This document shows, piece after piece, positions 1 through 7,415 of a DNA stretch of 64,000 nucleotides. The notes under the pieces were generated by a model. The model saw only the letters and a list, made by a program, of their open reading frames with translations. It searched no databases and was not told the origin of the DNA. Position 1 is the first letter of the stretch; every line of letters begins with the position of its first letter. The position numbers were made by a program, and so were the translations under genes. This DNA is from CSP1-5 sp964348275 (GTDB taxonomy: Bacteria; Methylomirabilota; Methylomirabilia; Methylomirabilales; CSP1-5): contig CAYGBT010000012.1 in assembly GCA_964348275.1 (NCBI GenBank), positions 1-64,000 of the forward strand, written 5' to 3'.

Positions 1-46
1 AGCCCTGAGCGACGCCCCGCAAACGCGGGGCGGAGTCGAAGCCCGG
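1..46. repeat. Palindromic intergenic repeat with GC-rich hairpin
   Basis: The arms CGCCCCGC (13-20) and GCGGGGCG (25-32) form a perfect 8-bp stem with an AAAC loop. The flanks read CCCTGAGCG on one side and GGAGTCGAAG on the other. This resembles the widespread CCCTGAGC...GTCGAAGGG class of dispersed bacterial palindromes, here with an enlarged hairpin. It lies just beyond the end of nrdJ and has no T tract, so it may be a dispersed repeat, a transcript-end structure, or both. Confidence 0.5.
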
Positions 47-82
47 AGGGCGGATATTCACCTCTTTGTGAATAATCCGGGC
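41..82 (-). terminator. Hairpin immediately after nrdJ stop
   Basis: Reading the minus strand from the nrdJ stop, the sequence folds as a stem of ATTCAC/GTGAAT plus CGGAT/ATCCG with a single bulge (51-79). An alternative outer pairing GCCCGGA/TCCGGGC (41-47 with 76-82) starts at the stop codon. There is no U tract, so this is a 3-prime end or stability structure rather than a textbook intrinsic terminator. Confidence 0.4.
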
Positions 83-2427
83 TAGCACTCGCTGAAGCCA
101 CAGGAGTAACACTTCCGACACCCTTCCTCATTCACGAGGGTCGCTTGCTGACAGTCGGGACAGAGGTCCCCCACCTTCGTCAGCGGCACGTCCACCTGCT
201 TTTGCTCCCTCACCTCCGTCAACCCAACATGTTGGGCCAAGGCCTGGGCTAAGGCATCCGGCAGCGAAAGAACCCGCTTTCGCCCAAATCCCAGAGGTCT
301 TCCTCCGCCAATCCCGCTCAGCTGTCCAACGATCTCAGCCACCCGATCCCGGGCAGACATGTGCTCGGGCAGCGGCAGTCGCAGCACCAGCGAGATGAGG
401 CGTCCGAGGGCCTCGGCATGGGCCATGGTCTCACTGCCAGCCTTTCCGACGCTTACGAATACCTCGAACGGTTGTCCCGTGCCTTTGCCGTTATCATTGA
501 CCGTGATAAACGCCGTCCCCACCGGAGTCTGTATCCGATAGGTCTTTCCCGGTAACGCCTCCGGTCTCGGCTCAATGCCGGTCCCGACCTCCACTGTCGG
601 CTCGGCCATGTCCTCGTCCTTCTTCCTTGTGCCGACGTGGAGCACCTGATCCGCCTTGCATCCGTCCCGGAAGACGGTAATGCCGATGCAGCCAAGTTCA
701 TAGGCCATCAAATAGGCCTCGGCCACATCCTTCTCGGTCGCCGAATGCGGCAGGTTGATCGTCTTGGAAACCCCATTATCGGTATACCTTTGAAAGGCCG
801 CCTGCATCCGCACGTGCCACTCAGGCTCGAACTCGTGCGCGGTGACGAAGACCCGCTGGACCTCCTCAGGGACCCCGGAAAGCCCTTGCACTGTGCCGCG
901 CTCCACGACGGCCTTCATCAACTCGTCGCTGTAAAAGCCTCGGGCCTTTGCCACTGCCTCGAAAATGGGGTTGACGAAGGTCAGGTGCCGATCCCCGACG
1001 ATGTGGCTAAAAGCCAGTGCAAAGACCGGCTCAATCCCGGAGGAACAATTCGCGATGATGGAGATGGTCCCGGTGGGCGCGATGGTGGTCACCGTCGAGT
1101 TCCGGCGGGGCCGCTCGTCCTGGTAAATGCTCCGGGGCCAGTTGGGAAAGGGGCCCCGTTCCTCGGCAAGCCGCGCCGATTCATCATGCCCCTTTTCCTG
1201 CATGAACCCCATGACTTCCACAGCCAGGTTCAGGGCCTCCTCACTGTCGTACGGGACCCCGAGCTCGAATAACAGATCTGCCCAGCCCATCACGCCAAGC
1301 CCGATTCGCCGGTTGGCCTTCACCGATGCATCAATCTCTGGCAGGGGATAGGGGTTGGCGTCGATGACGTCATCCAGAAACCGGATGCTCAACCGGACCA
1401 CCCGCTCGAGGGCATCCCAATCGATGTGGCCCTTGCCGTTGCCTGCTGCCGCCCTGAAGAACTTCGCCAGATTGATCGAACCCAGATTGCAGGCCTCGTT
1501 GGGATAAAGCGGCTGTTCGCCACAAGGGTTAGTCGCCTCCACCTGAGCCAGGGTCGGCGTGGGATTCGCCCGGCCTGCGTTACACCGGTCGATGAAGAAG
1601 AGACCGGGATCTCCCGTCCGCCAGGCGGCCTTCACGATGCGGTCAAAGACCTCCCGCGCCCTGAGCTTTCCCACGACCTCCTTCGTATGAGGGCTGACCA
1701 GTTCATACTCCCCATCTCGCCGAAGGGCCTCCATGAACTTTTCCGTGATGGCGACCGAGATGTTGAAGTTGGTGATCCCCCCGTCAAGCTTTGACTCGAT
1801 GAATTCGAGAATATCGGGGTGGTCCACGCACAGGATTCCCATATTGGCGCCGCGACGGGTCCCTCCCTGCTTGACTGCCTCGGTGGCGCCATTAAAAACG
1901 CGAAGGAAACTGACCGGGCCGGATGCCTTGCCTCCGGTCGAGCGGACGGTGGCATCTTTGGGCCGCAGTCGAGAAAAGGCGAAGCCAGTCCCACCTCCCG
2001 ACTTGTGGATAATGGCGGCCGCTTTCACCGCCTCGAAGATCTCCTCCATGCTGTCCCCCACTGGCAGGACGTAGCAGGCTGAGTACTGGAGACCATTTTG
2101 CTTCCCCGCGTTCATCAGGGTTGGAGAGTTCGGGAGGAAGAAATCGTCCACCATGAGATCGTAGAACTGACAGGCAACTTCGTAAATCTCCTCGGGCGAC
2201 TTCCCCCATTTCTCTTCTGCGGCAGCAATTTCAACCGCGACCCGCCAGCACATTCCTTCCGGGGTCTCTAACACCTTGTCCCCTTTCCGGGCCAGATAGC
2301 GCTCCTGCATGACCCGAACGGCGGACTCGGACCAATTCCCCTTCTTGGCGGGTGGATTCGGGAAGCGCTGAAGGAACCTCGCTCCGCTTGCTTTGCCGCT
2401 CGATACCTGTCGGGGATTCAGCTTCAT
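82..2427 (-). CDS. nrdJ: Adenosylcobalamin-dependent ribonucleotide reductase (class II)
   Basis: This enzyme reduces ribonucleotides to deoxyribonucleotides in the cytoplasm using a B12-generated thiyl radical. The 781-residue product carries the NPCGEQ radical site (Cys about 302 with Asn 300 and Glu 304), the redox-active pair Cys about 118 (YSAC) and Cys about 313 (ACNLGS), a glycine-rich SGGGTGF loop and the APTGTIS motif. The C-terminus has a Cys-rich tail with CPDC and CRKCYSC, typical of the NrdJ type that regenerates itself through thioredoxin. An in-frame TTG lies 36 bp upstream. I chose the ATG at 2427 because GGGAGG sits 6 nt before it. The gene stands alone, with its promoter and NrdR boxes upstream. 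The family is certain, and the B12 class follows from the motif layout and tail. Confidence 0.95.
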   Translation of the reverse strand: MKLNPRQVSSGKASGARFLQRFPNPPAKKGNWSESAVRVMQERYLARKGDKVLETPEGMCWRVAVEIAAAEEKWGKSPEEIYEVACQFYDLMVDDFFLPNSPTLMNAGKQNGLQYSACYVLPVGDSMEEIFEAVKAAAIIHKSGGGTGFAFSRLRPKDATVRSTGGKASGPVSFLRVFNGATEAVKQGGTRRGANMGILCVDHPDILEFIESKLDGGITNFNISVAITEKFMEALRRDGEYELVSPHTKEVVGKLRAREVFDRIVKAAWRTGDPGLFFIDRCNAGRANPTPTLAQVEATNPCGEQPLYPNEACNLGSINLAKFFRAAAGNGKGHIDWDALERVVRLSIRFLDDVIDANPYPLPEIDASVKANRRIGLGVMGWADLLFELGVPYDSEEALNLAVEVMGFMQEKGHDESARLAEERGPFPNWPRSIYQDERPRRNSTVTTIAPTGTISIIANCSSGIEPVFALAFSHIVGDRHLTFVNPIFEAVAKARGFYSDELMKAVVERGTVQGLSGVPEEVQRVFVTAHEFEPEWHVRMQAAFQRYTDNGVSKTINLPHSATEKDVAEAYLMAYELGCIGITVFRDGCKADQVLHVGTRKKDEDMAEPTVEVGTGIEPRPEALPGKTYRIQTPVGTAFITVNDNGKGTGQPFEVFVSVGKAGSETMAHAEALGRLISLVLRLPLPEHMSARDRVAEIVGQLSGIGGGRPLGFGRKRVLSLPDALAQALAQHVGLTEVREQKQVDVPLTKVGDLCPDCQQATLVNEEGCRKCYSCGFSEC

Positions 2428-2503
2428 CCACAGCCTCCCTTTACGATGAAAATCTCCCGGCAATTAAAAGGTTCCTGCGAGAAGCTCACAGCTAATTAGC
2501 AAT

Positions 2504-2524
2504 TTATCCACAGATTTTTCCACA
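2504..2524. promoter_or_regulatory. DnaA box pair in nrdJ leader
   Basis: TTATCCACA at 2504-2512 is a perfect match to the DnaA box consensus, and TTTTCCACA at 2516-2524 is a one-mismatch copy in the same orientation. They lie between the nrdJ start codon and the NrdR boxes. DnaA sites near nrd promoters are known from E. coli nrdAB. Action here is inferred. A replication origin is unlikely, because I see only two boxes and no AT-rich unwinding region or dnaA/dnaN neighbours. Confidence 0.5.
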
Positions 2525-2535
2525 ACATTTAGTAT
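2520..2535. promoter_or_regulatory. NrdR box 1 (downstream)
   Basis: The 16-mer at this position agrees with the NrdR consensus acaCwAtATaTwGtgt at 12 of 16 positions, including the core CwA and TwGt. Its start lies 32 bp from box 2, about three helical turns, which is the usual tandem NrdR arrangement. It would sit at the start of the nrdJ transcript. Confidence 0.65.
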
Positions 2536-2545
2536 GTCCGCGTGA

Positions 2546-2574
2546 AATATCCCACAACATATTGTGGTTGTCAA
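2546..2574 (-). promoter_or_regulatory. nrdJ sigma70-type promoter
   Basis: On the minus strand TTGACA (2569-2574) is followed after exactly 17 bp by GATATT (2546-2551), a 4/6 match to the -10 consensus. The spacer is occupied almost completely by an NrdR box, which fits repression by promoter occlusion. Confidence 0.65.
2552..2567. promoter_or_regulatory. NrdR box 2 (in promoter spacer)
   Basis: The near-palindrome CCACAACATATTGTGG matches the NrdR consensus at 13 of 16 positions. It fills the 17-bp spacer between the -35 and -10 elements of nrdJ. NrdR is the general repressor of ribonucleotide reductase genes. No nrdR gene lies in the window. Confidence 0.75.
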
Positions 2575-2712
2575 GGGAAAAATGCATAGGAGGGCAAAAT
2601 TTTTTCAATGCCTTTGCGGAGGGTGCTCATCCGGCCGTCGAGCCCGGTCTCAACACCAAACCAATGCACGGTTTTCCCGCCAATAGGAACGACGCCTTGC
2701 GTAAAAATTCTC

Positions 2713-2741
2713 TTGCCTCGACCAGGGGCAATACATAAAAT
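2713..2741 (+). promoter_or_regulatory. Candidate promoter of ferredoxin fusion gene
   Basis: TTGCCT (2713-2718), a 17-bp spacer and TAAAAT (2736-2741) form a plausible sigma70-type promoter about 60 bp upstream of the ATG at 2803. Confidence 0.45.
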
Positions 2742-2802
2742 GAAGGGGTTCCTGCCTGTTTTTCACCCGCTTCTGTTATTTCAAGAGAAGGGAGGGAGGA
2801 GT

Positions 2803-4272
2803 ATGACCTACATCGTCTGCGAACCTTGTATCGGCACAAAGGACCGGGCGTGCGTGGAGGTTTGTCCCGTCGAATGTTTCTACGAGGGGACGGACCAGCT
2901 TTACATCCATCCAGAGGAATGTATTGACTGCGCCGCCTGTGAGCCGGTCTGCCCGGTGACTGCTATCTTCCCTGAAGACAGCGTCCCTGAACAGTGGAAG
3001 TCATATACTCCAAAGAACTATAAATTCATCGAGGAGCACCCGCAAGCCCCGCACGCGTTGACCAAAGCCACCTTGGGAAGCCAGGATAACTTCGCCCTCA
3101 CCTTCACGGTCGATGGCAAGTCCATCACGCTTCCCCCACCTCCTGCGGGCTTCGGTGGCCCGGCGCCCCCGCCTCCCAAGGTTGAGGCTCCGCCCCCTCC
3201 CAAGGCTGAGGCCGCTCCAGCTCCTCCAGCAGCGGCACCAGCCCCGCCAAAGGTGGAAGCGGCGCCCGCGGCGGCCGCTCCTCCTGTGGTGACGCCTGCC
3301 GCCGCACCGCCTCGGGCGGTAACACCCCCCCCGGACGCTCTTTCGGCGGTGGCCGAAGCGGCGGCCGCGGCAGCCGAAGCGGCGGCTCGCGCGGCCGAAG
3401 CGGCAGCAGCAGCCATAAGGATGCTCCAGGGAAAAGCTGAGGGGCGGACGGGTTATGGGGCACCGTCCGCCCCAGCAGTGCAGCCCCGAGTTGCTCCCGC
3501 AACAATGCCGGCCGAGGTACCTGCTGCTCCACCGAAGGCGGCCGCACCAGCCGCAGTCAAGCGTGAAGCCGCAGAGCCACAGCGAGTCGCTCCGGACCCC
3601 GCCTTTGAACGGGCGAAAGAGGTCCTGTACGCCCTGATCGATTTTGAGTCCGGCGCACGGCCTCCGGACTCCGAGGAGCTCGCCCAGGCTGAGGAGACTG
3701 CGATCACTCTGTACGACGCGCTCGCTAAGGCGGTCGGGAAGCGGGATTACACCCTTGAAGACCTTGAGAAGAAGGATGTGGCGTTACGCCAGAAGATGGA
3801 ACTGGCCAACGCCATCCTGGACCGAGTGGGCAGGGTCCGACTGCACATGGAGATCCAGCGACAGCGAGGCCGCACCCGGGAGCAGGTCCCCGGCGCCGTC
3901 GTAGCCTTCTTGATTGCCGGGGCCTGCTCGTTATTAGGGTTCCTTTACGTATGGAACTATAGCTTTTCTGCCACGGGCACCCCGAGCCTCGAGAACCTGC
4001 TTCGTGCCCCGCTGACCCCTGAAGGGTTCATGCCCTTTCTGGGGTTCAACCTCTTAGCGGGATTCTTCGCCATTTTCGGCGTGTTGGCCCTCTTTAAGGT
4101 GGCCCGATCCCTGGCGGAGGTCTACCAATTGGAGGCCCTCCGGCCGACAGAGTTCGGTGCCGCCTCGCTCAGGCCGCGGCGCTGGTCCTGGCTCAACCGC
4201 TTGCAGGTCGAGTCCCAGCGTATCCTTGAGGCCGAGCGCATGTTGCAGGCTTTGGCGGCCAAGAAGCGGTAA
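2803..4272 (+). CDS. 7Fe-type ferredoxin fused to Pro/Ala linker and membrane domain
   Basis: The first about 100 residues are an FdxA-type 7Fe ferredoxin. Cys 9, 17 and 50 fit a 3Fe-4S site and Cys 21, 40, 43 and 46 a 4Fe-4S site. A low-complexity Pro/Ala linker follows (roughly residues 110-270), then a charged helical stretch (about 270-365) and two hydrophobic segments separated by a short loop, ending in a charged helix. The product is 489 residues, against about 80-110 for ordinary ferredoxins. I chose the ATG at 2803 because GGAGG lies just upstream and the ferredoxin fold starts there; an open frame extends back to 2608 without homology. I infer a membrane-tethered electron carrier whose linker lets the cluster domain reach a partner. 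The partner is unknown. The stop codon abuts that of the convergent TPR gene. Confidence 0.85.
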   Translation: MTYIVCEPCIGTKDRACVEVCPVECFYEGTDQLYIHPEECIDCAACEPVCPVTAIFPEDSVPEQWKSYTPKNYKFIEEHPQAPHALTKATLGSQDNFALTFTVDGKSITLPPPPAGFGGPAPPPPKVEAPPPPKAEAAPAPPAAAPAPPKVEAAPAAAAPPVVTPAAAPPRAVTPPPDALSAVAEAAAAAAEAAARAAEAAAAAIRMLQGKAEGRTGYGAPSAPAVQPRVAPATMPAEVPAAPPKAAAPAAVKREAAEPQRVAPDPAFERAKEVLYALIDFESGARPPDSEELAQAEETAITLYDALAKAVGKRDYTLEDLEKKDVALRQKMELANAILDRVGRVRLHMEIQRQRGRTREQVPGAVVAFLIAGACSLLGFLYVWNYSFSATGTPSLENLLRAPLTPEGFMPFLGFNLLAGFFAIFGVLALFKVARSLAEVYQLEALRPTEFGAASLRPRRWSWLNRLQVESQRILEAERMLQALAAKKR

Positions 4273-5325
4273 TTACCCTTTTGTGATCGCGGGGGTCCTC
4301 CGCCCTCGGAGGGTCCAAAGGGCGACGGCCCCTCCAATGACCACGAAGGCGAAGAGAAAGAGGATCATGGCCTGCCCGTGGCTTGCCATGTAGGTCTGAA
4401 CCCAGAGCAGCAAATAGAGCTCGTTGCCGCTCTGCCTCCAGGCCTGGCGATAGGCCTGAAGGGCCGCAGGGTACTCTCCTCCGGACTCATAGGCCTTCCC
4501 CAGCGCATATAGCGCCAGCGTGTATTCCGGATTCGTCGCGAGCGCGCGCTTGAGGCGCGTGATTGCTTCTTCGGTCTTCCCCACCTTCTGGTACGCCAAC
4601 CCAAGGTTGGTTTGGATCATCGGGTTTTTCGGATCCAGCGTAGCAGCCTTTTCGAGCGCCGCGACCGCCTCCGGATATTGGCTCGTCTTATACGCAATCC
4701 AGCCCAGGTCATTTAAGAGGGCGGGGTTTTCTGGGTCTAACTTTATCGCCGCGAGGTAACGCTTCATCCCCTCTTGGTAGTCGCCCCGCGCTTCAACCAG
4801 GGTGCTGCCGAGCCCGGCGTGGGCTCGGGCCATCCGGGGCTGTAATTCCAAGGCGGCCTCAAAGGCGGCCACGGCATCGTCATAACGGCGCAGCTCCACT
4901 AGGACCCAGCCGCGGTTGACCAAGGTATCGGCGGCTCTCGGCTCTAGCTCGAGGCTTTGCGCAAAGGCCTCGAGCGCTTCATCCCAGCGTCGCTCCCGCC
5001 CATACAAAACCCCCAAGAGGTTCCACACGATGAAGTCGTCTTGCTCCCGGGCGATCGTGGTCTTGAGGAGTTGAATGGTCTCTGCGGCCGTGTGCTCTTT
5101 ATTGTAGACTTCCCGGAGCCGATCGAAGGCACCCGGATGCTCTGGAAAGATCAGAAGGGTCTGTCGGTACGCTGTAAACGCTTCCTCGTTCCGCCCCGTC
5201 CGCTGGAGCACATCCCCTTGCTGATAAACCAGCATCGCCTTCTCCTCCCGCTCAAGCGAGGCGTAAGCCGGCGAGAGTGCAGAAAGGGATATCCCGACGA
5301 ACCACGCGACGACAACGCGTCTCAT
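4273..5325 (-). CDS. TPR-repeat protein with signal peptide and C-terminal membrane anchor
   Basis: The 350-residue protein has an N-terminal hydrophobic signal (about residues 4-22) and about eight tetratricopeptide repeats with the W-LG-Y---A---P signature (residues about 30-300). One hydrophobic helix (about 320-340) is followed by a basic tail. This predicts a periplasmic scaffold anchored at its C-terminus. Its start ATG overlaps the stop of the 55-residue membrane protein upstream (ATGA), so the two are translationally coupled. The substrate is unknown. TPR proteins of this type often assist respiratory or cytochrome assembly, but nothing here proves that. Confidence 0.8.
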   Translation of the reverse strand: MRRVVVAWFVGISLSALSPAYASLEREEKAMLVYQQGDVLQRTGRNEEAFTAYRQTLLIFPEHPGAFDRLREVYNKEHTAAETIQLLKTTIAREQDDFIVWNLLGVLYGRERRWDEALEAFAQSLELEPRAADTLVNRGWVLVELRRYDDAVAAFEAALELQPRMARAHAGLGSTLVEARGDYQEGMKRYLAAIKLDPENPALLNDLGWIAYKTSQYPEAVAALEKAATLDPKNPMIQTNLGLAYQKVGKTEEAITRLKRALATNPEYTLALYALGKAYESGGEYPAALQAYRQAWRQSGNELYLLLWVQTYMASHGQAMILFLFAFVVIGGAVALWTLRGRRTPAITKG

Positions 5326-5489
5326 CCCCTTCTTCCTTGGAGAAACCGACCCAGCATGAACAACACAATACCGATTCCCAGGAGGAGGAACTCGGGCCCC
5401 ATGCCGTGCTCCTCGGTGATCCCGATGAAGAGGGCCACGCCCAGATTGGCCATACCCAACACCTGTAGCCCTCGGCCTAAATAGTACAT
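5322..5489 (-). CDS. Small membrane protein, 55 residues, unknown function
   Basis: The frame starts with ATG at 5489, preceded by GGGAGG 5 nt away, and ends in a TGA overlapping the ATG of the TPR gene. The product begins MYYLGRGLQV and has two short hydrophobic stretches (about residues 6-22 and 33-48) around the acidic segment TEEHGMGPE, ending in a basic tail. A near-consensus promoter lies just upstream. I do not recognise the family. Coupling and the strong ribosome-binding site make it a convincing gene. Confidence 0.75.
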   Translation of the reverse strand: MYYLGRGLQVLGMANLGVALFIGITEEHGMGPEFLLLGIGIVLFMLGRFLQGRRG

Positions 5490-5519
5490 CACTCCTCCCG
5501 TGCCCTGGAAAACCTCATG

Positions 5520-5548
5520 ACTATAACCGAAGGCCCCAAGGGTGTCAA
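5520..5548 (-). promoter_or_regulatory. Consensus promoter for small protein/TPR operon
   Basis: On the minus strand TTGACA (5543-5548), a 17-bp spacer and TATAGT (5520-5525) give an almost perfect sigma70-type promoter 31 bp upstream of the ATG at 5489. Confidence 0.75.
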
Positions 5549-5590
5549 ACCTCGAGGACTGCGCAATTGGGAAGGATGGAGAAAAGGGCC

Positions 5591-5619
5591 TTGCAATACC
5601 GGTAGGACCCCGCTAGAAT
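5591..5619 (+). promoter_or_regulatory. Promoter for 5646-6312 gene pair
   Basis: TTGCAA (5591-5596), a 17-bp spacer and TAGAAT (5614-5619) lie 27 bp upstream of the ATG at 5646. It is divergent from the minus-strand promoter 70 bp away. Confidence 0.6.
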
Positions 5620-5645
5620 CGGTTCGCCTTGGGAGGGAAGCAGCC

Positions 5646-5813
5646 ATGGAACAGCTCCAGGAAATCCTATTCAAGCCCGACAACATTCCAATCACACTGC
5701 TGATGATCTCCGTCGTGATCTGCCTCTACGCCGCCTTGAAGCAGGCCCTCAAACATGACCGGCTCATTGAAGAGGGCCGCGAGGACGAGATCTACGAGGA
5801 CATGATCAAGTAG
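5646..5813 (+). CDS. Small single-span membrane protein, 55 residues, unknown
   Basis: The ATG at 5646 is preceded by GGGAGG 9 nt away. The product has a short amphipathic N-terminus, one hydrophobic helix (about residues 14-32, from ITLLMISVV to ALKQAL) and a strongly charged C-terminal tail ending EIYEDMIK. It is followed after 7 bp by the Mrr-like gene, so the two form an operon. I do not recognise the family; it may be a small subunit or anchor partner. Confidence 0.7.
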   Translation: MEQLQEILFKPDNIPITLLMISVVICLYAALKQALKHDRLIEEGREDEIYEDMIK

Positions 5814-5820
5814 GCCCTCC

Positions 5821-6312
5821 ATGTTTCTTCTGGTCCTGGTCGCTATTGCGATCGGCTTCCTCCTCATTGCTCTCTTGGTCTTTGCCAAGCCAAGCAAGCC
5901 GGCAGTCGAACGAGAGGGCCGCCGCCCTGACGCGTCTTCCGAGTTCACCCATCTCACCATGCCAGACTTCAACCGGCTATGCCTCAAACTTGTCGAGGAG
6001 ATGGGGTTAGTCATCAGCTCCACCGTCCGCAGTGGACCGCGTGAGCTGGAGATTGCAGCCGTCAATCCTCAGCCAATTACGGGGGGTGATTTTATCATCC
6101 ACTGCACGCATCCTGAGGACGGTTTCGTGGCTTCAGCACAAGTGAACGCCCTCCGAGACCAGGTCAAGGGTGAGCAAGCTGCGAAAGGTATCTTTATCAC
6201 CACCGGCTTTTTTGCCGAAGAGACGTCGAAAGTGGCGGAGGGACCTCCGCTTGAGCTGATCAATGCAAAGCGCCTTGCAGAGCTGATCCAAGAATACCGC
6301 GTCGCTGTCTAG
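5821..6312 (+). CDS. Membrane-anchored Mrr/restriction-endonuclease-like domain, catalytic motif degenerate
   Basis: The 163-residue product has an N-terminal membrane helix (residues 2-22), a short linker and a domain with the length and pattern of the Mrr_cat nuclease fold (about 45-160). That fold usually carries G-x-D-G-G-I-D and Q-x-K. Here those positions read as SGPRELEIA and FIIHCTH, so the metal-binding Asp and the catalytic Lys appear to be missing. The C-terminal half, with KGIFITTGFF and LINAKRLAELI, still matches the family well. I infer a non-catalytic, membrane-tethered domain, possibly binding nucleic acid or protein. It is co-transcribed with the small membrane protein upstream. 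Confidence 0.6.
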   Translation: MFLLVLVAIAIGFLLIALLVFAKPSKPAVEREGRRPDASSEFTHLTMPDFNRLCLKLVEEMGLVISSTVRSGPRELEIAAVNPQPITGGDFIIHCTHPEDGFVASAQVNALRDQVKGEQAAKGIFITTGFFAEETSKVAEGPPLELINAKRLAELIQEYRVAV

Positions 6313-6396
6313 CCATCGGTGAGTCGGTCTTCGGTCTCCGGTCCCCGGTCCCCAGTGTCCAGTCTCAACTCTCCCCCTTCCCCGCCGGCTCGACGG
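6313..6396. repeat. Low-complexity GGTC/CGGT spacer
   Basis: The 84-bp gap between two converging genes holds a degenerate run of CGGTCTTCGGTCTCCGGTCC-like units. No gene or clear terminator is visible. It belongs with the other degenerate spacer repeats seen at 7.2 and 24.1 kb. Confidence 0.4.
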
Positions 6397-7224
6397 TCAG
6401 ACGATCCCCCGTCCGATCATATACATCGCGACCACGGCGAGCAGCCCGACCATGACATCTCGCAGGTGGGACTCCGAGAGGATGCTCGTCCCTTTCGCGC
6501 CAAGGACGGCTCCGAGGATCCCTGCCACGATCGTGGGGATCGCAGAAGCAACGTCGATATGGCCCAGGCCATAGTGAGTCATGGCGCCCACGAGTGCCGG
6601 AATCAGAATCGCGAGGAGCGACGTCCCTGCGGCAATGGGCGCCGGCACGCCGACGATCAATATGAGGAGGACCACCAAGAGCGAGCCTCCCCCCAATCCA
6701 AGCAAACCTGCAAGGAAGCCCGTGACCACTCCCACGCCGAACCCGTGCAGCAGGCTCACCGGAAAGAAGTAGTCGGATCCGTGGATTGTTGCCCGTCGCA
6801 TGACGATCCAGAAGGGACGGGTCGTCCCACTCCCCAAGACCGGAGGACCCGAAAAGGGCGTCCGCTGCGTGGACTGCCAATACAGGGCGACGGCGGCGGC
6901 GAGAACCACCACCCCGAAGAATAGCTCGAGAAGGTTGTTTGGAAGAATGCCGCTGCAATAGGAACCAACAGGGACCGTGAGGAGTGCTCCCGGAGTCACC
7001 ACCGAAGCGACCATGAGGTCCCGGGTCCCCTGTCGATAGTGGCTGATCGCCCCCGAGGTCGCGACGCACGCGACGAAGAGGAGGCTGAGGCCAGCGGCAG
7101 AGCGCATCGGCACATCGATCATGGTGAGCAGCGGAATGAAGATGAATCCGCCCCCTACCCCGATCAACCCAGAGATAATGCCCGTCACAGCTCCGATGAG
7201 GATCAGTTCGAGAGTGAAGATCAT
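6397..7224 (-). CDS. TauE/SafE family membrane permease
   Basis: A 275-residue integral membrane protein with about eight hydrophobic segments and two internally related halves, each starting with the family motif (GLIGVGGGFIFIPLL near the N-terminus and AGLLGLGGGSLLVVLL in the second half). TauE/SafE proteins export sulfite, sulfoacetate or related organosulfur anions, but the substrate cannot be read from sequence. I chose the ATG at 7224; an in-frame TTG at 7251 lies within the repeat-rich spacer, and neither has a strong ribosome-binding site. No sulfur gene is adjacent. Confidence 0.85.
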   Translation of the reverse strand: MIFTLELILIGAVTGIISGLIGVGGGFIFIPLLTMIDVPMRSAAGLSLLFVACVATSGAISHYRQGTRDLMVASVVTPGALLTVPVGSYCSGILPNNLLELFFGVVVLAAAVALYWQSTQRTPFSGPPVLGSGTTRPFWIVMRRATIHGSDYFFPVSLLHGFGVGVVTGFLAGLLGLGGGSLLVVLLILIVGVPAPIAAGTSLLAILIPALVGAMTHYGLGHIDVASAIPTIVAGILGAVLGAKGTSILSESHLRDVMVGLLAVVAMYMIGRGIV

Positions 7225-7400
7225 TGCATACCAGCAGTCAGCGGTCGGCAATCAGCAGGCAGCAAGTAGCTATCCACCATCAGCAGTCAGCCATCAGCCG
7301 TCAGCAATTCAAACCCGGAGCAATCAGCCCGGACCCTTTACAGCTGGCAGCTGATAGCCGATTGCGAGTAGCTGACGGCTGGTAGCTGATTGCATGTCGA
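7225..7400. repeat. Degenerate AGCTGA/GTCAGC spacer repeat
   Basis: The spacer is built from imperfect units such as CAGTCAGCGGTCGGCAATCA, CATCAGCAGTCAGCCATCA and, inverted, AGCTGACGGCTGGTAGCTGA. The unit length drifts at 7-10 bp. There is no ORF of credible composition. It looks like slippage-derived filler, and inverted stretches could fold in RNA. Confidence 0.6.
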
Positions 7401-7415
7401 CGCCTCGGAAAGAGA

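Noticed and set aside
2504..2524. Replication origin signalled by DnaA boxes
   Set aside because: Only two boxes occur, with no AT-rich unwinding region and no dnaA, dnaN or gyrase neighbours; regulation of nrdJ is the simpler reading.
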